Assembly: GCA_011051425.1 (NCBI GenBank)
Contig: DRLF01000147.1
Coordinates: forward strand, 1-10,889
DNA length: 10,889 nt
Direction of reading: 5' to 3'
Source: Thiolapillus brandeum
GTDB taxonomy: Bacteria > Pseudomonadota > Gammaproteobacteria > Chromatiales > Chromatiaceae
Shown here: piece after piece, positions 6,874 through 10,889 of the stretch
Layout of the letters: each line of letters begins with the position of its first letter
Numbering within the stretch: position 1 is the stretch's first letter
Program-made: the position numbers and the translations under genes
Notes under the pieces: model-generated
The model's input: only the letters and a program-made list of their open reading frames with translations
What the model was told of the DNA's origin: nothing
Database searches by the model: none

Positions 6874-9800
6874 TTAACTGGCGGCACGAGCAGCTTCTTC
6901 CTGCTCGGCCTGCATTTCGAGCAATGCCCTGCGGTACTCGACGGGCATGACCTTGACGAACTTGCCCAGATAATCTTCCCAGTTGTCCAGTATCTTCCTC
7001 GCCATATCTGAATTGGTATAGTGCAAATGGCTCTCGATGATCTGACGCAGTCGGATGGCATCGAAGCGGGTCATGTCGTGAGAAACGTCCACACGACCCT
7101 TTGTTTCCATATCACCACCCAGATGTTCCAGTCGCTCCAGCGCATCGTCTTCTTCCTTGATGGGCTCAAGCTCGACCTGCGCCATATTGCAGCGCTGCTC
7201 GAAGTTGCCTGTCTCGTCCAGCACATAGGCGATACCGCCGGACATGCCTGCTGCGAAGTTGCGACCGGTACTGCCCAGCACCACGACCACACCGCCGGTC
7301 ATGTATTCACAACCGTGATCACCGACGCCTTCAACAACGGCGGTAGCACCCGAGTTGCGCACGGCAAAACGCTCACCGGCCACACCACGGAAATAACACT
7401 CGCCCGCAATCGCGCCATAGAGCACGGTGTTGCCAACGACGATGTTTTCCTCGGCCTTGCCGATGGCGGAATCCGCCGGCGGATAGATGATGATGTGTCC
7501 GCCGGACAGCCCTTTGCCCACGTAATCGTTGCCTTCTCCGGACAGCTCGATGGTCACGCCACGCGCCAGCCAGGCACCAAGTGACTGACCGGCCGTACCG
7601 GATGCCTTGATGTGGATGGTGTCATCGGGCAGGCCGGCAAAACCGTATTTCTCGGCAACGCGACCGGAAAGCATGGTGCCGAAAGTGCGGTTGTAGTTGT
7701 GGATATCCACTTCGATCTGCAGCGCCTCGCCCTTCTCCAGGGCAGGCCCGGCCTGGTCGATAAGCTGATTGTCCAGTGCCCTGTCGAGACCATGGTCCTG
7801 CACATCGGCGTTGAATACCTTGTCTCCGGGAGCAGCTTCCGGCTTGACCAGCAAACGGCTGTAGTCCAAACCCTGCGCTTTCCAGTGATCGATAGCCTGA
7901 CGCATGTCAAGACGGTCCGCCTGTCCGATCATTTCCTCCACCGTGCGGAAACCCAGTTTCGCCATGATCTGCCGCAGCTCTTCGGCGACGAAGAAGAAAT
8001 AGTTGATGACGTGTTCTGGCTTGCCCATGAAACGCTTGCGCAGCTCTGGATCCTGGGTGGCCACGCCCACGGGACAGGTGTTGAGATGGCACTTGCGCAT
8101 CATGACACAGCCTTCCGCAATGAGGGGCGCGGTGGCGAAACCGAACTCGTCTGCACCCAGTAGGGCGCCGATGGCCACGTCGCGGCCCGTGCGCATGCCG
8201 CCGTCCACCTGCACGCAGATGCGTGAGCGTAAACGGTTGAGCACCAGGGTCTGGTGGGTTTCCGCCAGGCCGATCTCCCAGGAGGAGCCGGCATGCTTGG
8301 TGGAGGTCAGGGGCGAAGCGCCGGTGCCGCCATCGAAACCGGAAATGGTCACGTGATCCGCATGGGCCTTGGAAACGCCCGCGGCCACGGTGCCCACGCC
8401 CACTTCGGACACCAGCTTCACGGAGATGCGTGCTTTCGGATTCACGTTCTTCAGATCATGGATGAGCTGGGCCAGATCCTCGATGGAATAAATGTCGTGA
8501 TGCGGTGGTGGTGAAATGAGCCCCACACCAGGCGTGGAATGCCGCACCCGGGCGATCTGCTTGTTCACTTTGTGACCGGGCAGTTGACCGCCCTCGCCGG
8601 GCTTGGCGCCCTGGGCCATCTTGATCTGGATGTCGTCAGCGTTCACCAGGTACTCGGTGGTAACACCAAAGCGTCCGGATGCCACCTGCTTGATGGCAGA
8701 ACGCTCGGGATTGCGTGATCCGTCAGGGAGAGGATTGAAACGTTCCGGTTCTTCACCGCCTTCGCCTGTGTTGGACTTGCCGCCCAGGGCATTCATGGCC
8801 ACCGCCAGGGTGGAGTGCGCTTCGTAGGAGATGCTGCCGAAAGACATGGCGCCGGTAGCAAAACGCTTGACGATCTCCCTGGCCGGCTCGACTTCTTCCA
8901 GCGGCACGGGGTTCTCCGCCCACTTGAATGCCATCAGGCCGCGCAGGGTAAGCAGCTTTTCAGTCTGCTCGTTGATCAGGCGCGAATATTCCTCATAGGT
9001 GCCCGCATCATTGCCACGTACCGCATGTTGCAGTTTGGCAATACTGTCCGGCGTCCACACATGGGCTTCGCCGCGCTGACGCCAGGCGTAATCGCCACCC
9101 ACATCCAGCTGTTTGCGATAGATGAGCGCGTCACCAAAGGCATCCTCATGCCAGCGGGCAGCCTCTTTGGCCACTTCTTTCAGGCCAATGCCTTCGATGG
9201 TGGTCGCCGTACCGGTAAAGTACTGTGCAATGAATTTGCTGGACAGACCAACAGCATCAAAGATCTGCGCGCCGCAGTAGGACTGGTAGGTGGAGATACC
9301 CATCTTGGACATGACCTTGTGCAGACCCTTGCCCACAGCCTTGATATAGCGCTTCTGTGCTTCGGCAAAATCAAGCCTTTCAGGAAGCTCGGGGAGCATA
9401 TCCTGAATGGTCTCGAACACCAGGTAGGGATTGATGGCTTCCGCACCATAACCGGCCAGTGTTGCAAAGTGATGCACTTCCAGCGCGGCGCCGGTCTCGA
9501 CGACCAGCCCCGCTTCTGTACGCAACCCCTGCCGAATCAGGTGATGGTGCACGGCCGACGTGGCCAGCAACATGGGGATAGCCAGGTTATCCGTGTCTAC
9601 CCTTCTGTCGGAAAGAATCAGAATATTATGGCCTTCACGCACCGCCTTTTCCGCCGTGCTGCACAAAGCCAGCAAAGCCTCTTCCATGCCCTCCGGACCA
9701 TTGATCGCGGGATAGGTGACATTGAGGGTGAGCGTGCGGAAAGCACCGTCACAGTTGTCTTCGATCTGACGGATCTTTTCCAGGTCGGCATTGGTGAGCA

Positions 9801-10889
9801 CCGGCTGTTTCACTTCCAGGCGCATGTTTTCACCGCCACTGCCCAGGCCCAGGAGGTTGGGACGGGGACCGATGAGTGTCACCAGGGACATGACGATCTC
9901 TTCACGGATGGGATCGATGGGTGGGTTGGTCACCTGGGCGAAGTTCTGCTTGAAATAGGTACTCAGGTGCCGTGCGCGGTTTGACAGCACGGATGGCGGG
10001 TTGTCCGCCCCCATTGAGCCGATGGCTTCCTGCCCGGTGCACACCATGGGGGTCAGCAGAAACTTGAGATCTTCACTGGAATATCCGAATGCCTGCTGAC
10101 GGTCCAGCAGCACTTCCTCGTCCGGCGCCATGGTGCCTACCGCAGGAGGCAGATTGGCGAGACGTATCTGGGTCTTGTCCAGCCAGTCCTGATACGGCCT
10201 GGCAGCCGCCAGATCTGATTTCAGCTCTTCATCATCAATGATGCGCCCCTGCTCCATATCGATAAGGAACATTTTTCCGGGCTGCAGGCGCCATTTCTTG
10301 ACGATCTTTTCCTCGGGGATATCCAGCACACCCATTTCGGATGCCATGACCACCAGACCATCGTCGGTGATCAGGTAGCGTGCAGGACGCAGGCCGTTGC
10401 GATCAAGGGTTGCGCCTATCTGACGGCCATCGGTGAAGGCTACGGCTGCCGGACCATCCCAGGGCTCCATCAGCGCGGCGTGGTATTCATAGAAAGCCCG
10501 ACGCTTTCCATCCATGAGCTTGTTGCCACTCCAGGCTTCGGGAATCAGCAGCATCATGGCATGGGCCATGGAATAACCGCCCATGACCAGGAGCTCCAGG
10601 GCGTTATCGAAGCATGCCGAATCAGATTGCCCTTCGGGGATCAGGGGCCAGATCTTGTCCAGATCATCACCGAGGATATCCGAGGCCATGGAATGGCGAC
10701 GGGCAGCCATCCAGTTCACGTTGCCACGCAGGGTGTTGATCTCACCGTTGTGGGCGATCATGCGGAACGGATGCGCCAGGTCCCAGGTGGGGAAGGTATT
10801 GGTGGAGAAACGCTGGTGCACCAGTGCCAGTGCGGAGGTCAGCGTCTCATCCTTCAGGTCGGGATAGTATTCACCAACCTGGGCCGCCA
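6874..10889 (-). CDS. gltB: Glutamate synthase (NADPH) large subunit, 5' end outside window
   Basis: The frame is open from the right edge to a TAA at 6874-6876, giving 1337 residues. The family is about 1480-1500 aa or slightly longer, so roughly 150-200 N-terminal residues are missing, including the catalytic N-terminal cysteine of the glutaminase domain. The visible part starts in that amidotransferase domain with [14 protein letters not shown] (22-35) and [11 protein letters not shown] (46 onward). A GTG at 10819-10821 encodes the valine of this conserved block and is not the start, since family-like sequence ([19 protein letters not shown]) continues upstream to the edge. The central domain is followed by the FMN-binding synthase domain ([64 protein letters not shown]) and the [3Fe-4S] cysteines C-x5-C-x4-C at 8074-8109 ([15 protein letters not shown]). 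The C-terminal beta-helix domain is glycine-rich ([19 protein letters not shown]). The enzyme hydrolyses glutamine, channels ammonia to 2-oxoglutarate and reduces the iminoglutarate with electrons from GltD. The gene's promoter lies outside the window. Confidence 0.98.
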   Translation of the reverse strand, partial: AAQVGEYYPDLKDETLTSALALVHQRFSTNTFPTWDLAHPFRMIAHNGEINTLRGNVNWMAARRHSMASDILGDDLDKIWPLIPEGQSDSACFDNALELLVMGGYSMAHAMMLLIPEAWSGNKLMDGKRRAFYEYHAALMEPWDGPAAVAFTDGRQIGATLDRNGLRPARYLITDDGLVVMASEMGVLDIPEEKIVKKWRLQPGKMFLIDMEQGRIIDDEELKSDLAAARPYQDWLDKTQIRLANLPPAVGTMAPDEEVLLDRQQAFGYSSEDLKFLLTPMVCTGQEAIGSMGADNPPSVLSNRARHLSTYFKQNFAQVTNPPIDPIREEIVMSLVTLIGPRPNLLGLGSGGENMRLEVKQPVLTNADLEKIRQIEDNCDGAFRTLTLNVTYPAINGPEGMEEALLALCSTAEKAVREGHNILILSDRRVDTDNLAIPMLLATSAVHHHLIRQGLRTEAGLVVETGAALEVHHFATLAGYGAEAINPYLVFETIQDMLPELPERLDFAEAQKRYIKAVGKGLHKVMSKMGISTYQSYCGAQIFDAVGLSSKFIAQYFTGTATTIEGIGLKEVAKEAARWHEDAFGDALIYRKQLDVGGDYAWRQRGEAHVWTPDSIAKLQHAVRGNDAGTYEEYSRLINEQTEKLLTLRGLMAFKWAENPVPLEEVEPAREIVKRFATGAMSFGSISYEAHSTLAVAMNALGGKSNTGEGGEEPERFNPLPDGSRNPERSAIKQVASGRFGVTTEYLVNADDIQIKMAQGAKPGEGGQLPGHKVNKQIARVRHSTPGVGLISPPPHHDIYSIEDLAQLIHDLKNVNPKARISVKLVSEVGVGTVAAGVSKAHADHVTISGFDGGTGASPLTSTKHAGSSWEIGLAETHQTLVLNRLRSRICVQVDGGMRTGRDVAIGALLGADEFGFATAPLIAEGCVMMRKCHLNTCPVGVATQDPELRKRFMGKPEHVINYFFFVAEELRQIMAKLGFRTVEEMIGQADRLDMRQAIDHWKAQGLDYSRLLVKPEAAPGDKVFNADVQDHGLDRALDNQLIDQAGPALEKGEALQIEVDIHNYNRTFGTMLSGRVAEKYGFAGLPDDTIHIKASGTAGQSLGAWLARGVTIELSGEGNDYVGKGLSGGHIIIYPPADSAIGKAEENIVVGNTVLYGAIAGECYFRGVAGERFAVRNSGATAVVEGVGDHGCEYMTGGVVVVLGSTGRNFAAGMSGGIAYVLDETGNFEQRCNMAQVELEPIKEEDDALERLEHLGGDMETKGRVDVSHDMTRFDAIRLRQIIESHLHYTNSDMARKILDNWEDYLGKFVKVMPVEYRRALLEMQAEQEEAARAAS

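Noticed and set aside
8815..9984. Long open frame on the plus strand (389 aa) opposite gltB
   Set aside because: It mirrors the gltB reading frame, which is conserved throughout. Long antisense frames are common opposite GC-rich genes.
10819..10821. GTG as the start codon of gltB
   Set aside because: It encodes the valine of the conserved [10 protein letters not shown] block. Family-like coding sequence continues upstream to the window edge, so the gene is truncated by the window.

Overview
The window looks like part of a moderately GC-rich bacterial chromosome (roughly high-50s % GC from by-eye counts of a few lines). The GltB/GltD pair and the gene style suggest a proteobacterium, most likely a gammaproteobacterium; no species can be named. 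It is almost wholly coding. No rRNA, tRNA, CRISPR array, insertion sequence or phage gene was seen, and no gap between genes exceeds 35 bases.

Nearly everything lies on the minus strand in one tightly packed run, read from right to left: gltB (glutamate synthase large subunit, start beyond the right edge) - 35 nt - gltD (small subunit) - 20 nt - Rieske-type iron oxygenase - 4-nt GTGA overlap - unrecognised protein of about 243 aa - 4-nt ATGA overlap - exported NTF2/SnoaL-like protein with a C-terminal membrane anchor - 12 nt - TldD-like metallopeptidase with a twin-arginine signal - 11-nt overlap - PmbA/TldE-like partner. At the far left, the end of an unidentified plus-strand gene converges on the PmbA-like gene with only 9 nt between the stop codons.

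The two halves do different jobs. gltB and gltD encode the NADPH-dependent GOGAT enzyme of ammonia assimilation. The five genes behind them form a translationally coupled module with no obvious link to glutamate synthesis: a Rieske oxygenase, a possible acyltransferase-like protein, a membrane-anchored periplasmic NTF2-like protein, and a TldD/PmbA protease pair of which only the catalytic subunit carries an export signal. The spacing suggests co-expression from a promoter upstream of gltB outside the window, but no promoter was identified and internal promoters cannot be excluded. This module, and especially the Tat-exported TldD with a signal-less PmbA partner, is the most interesting part of the window.
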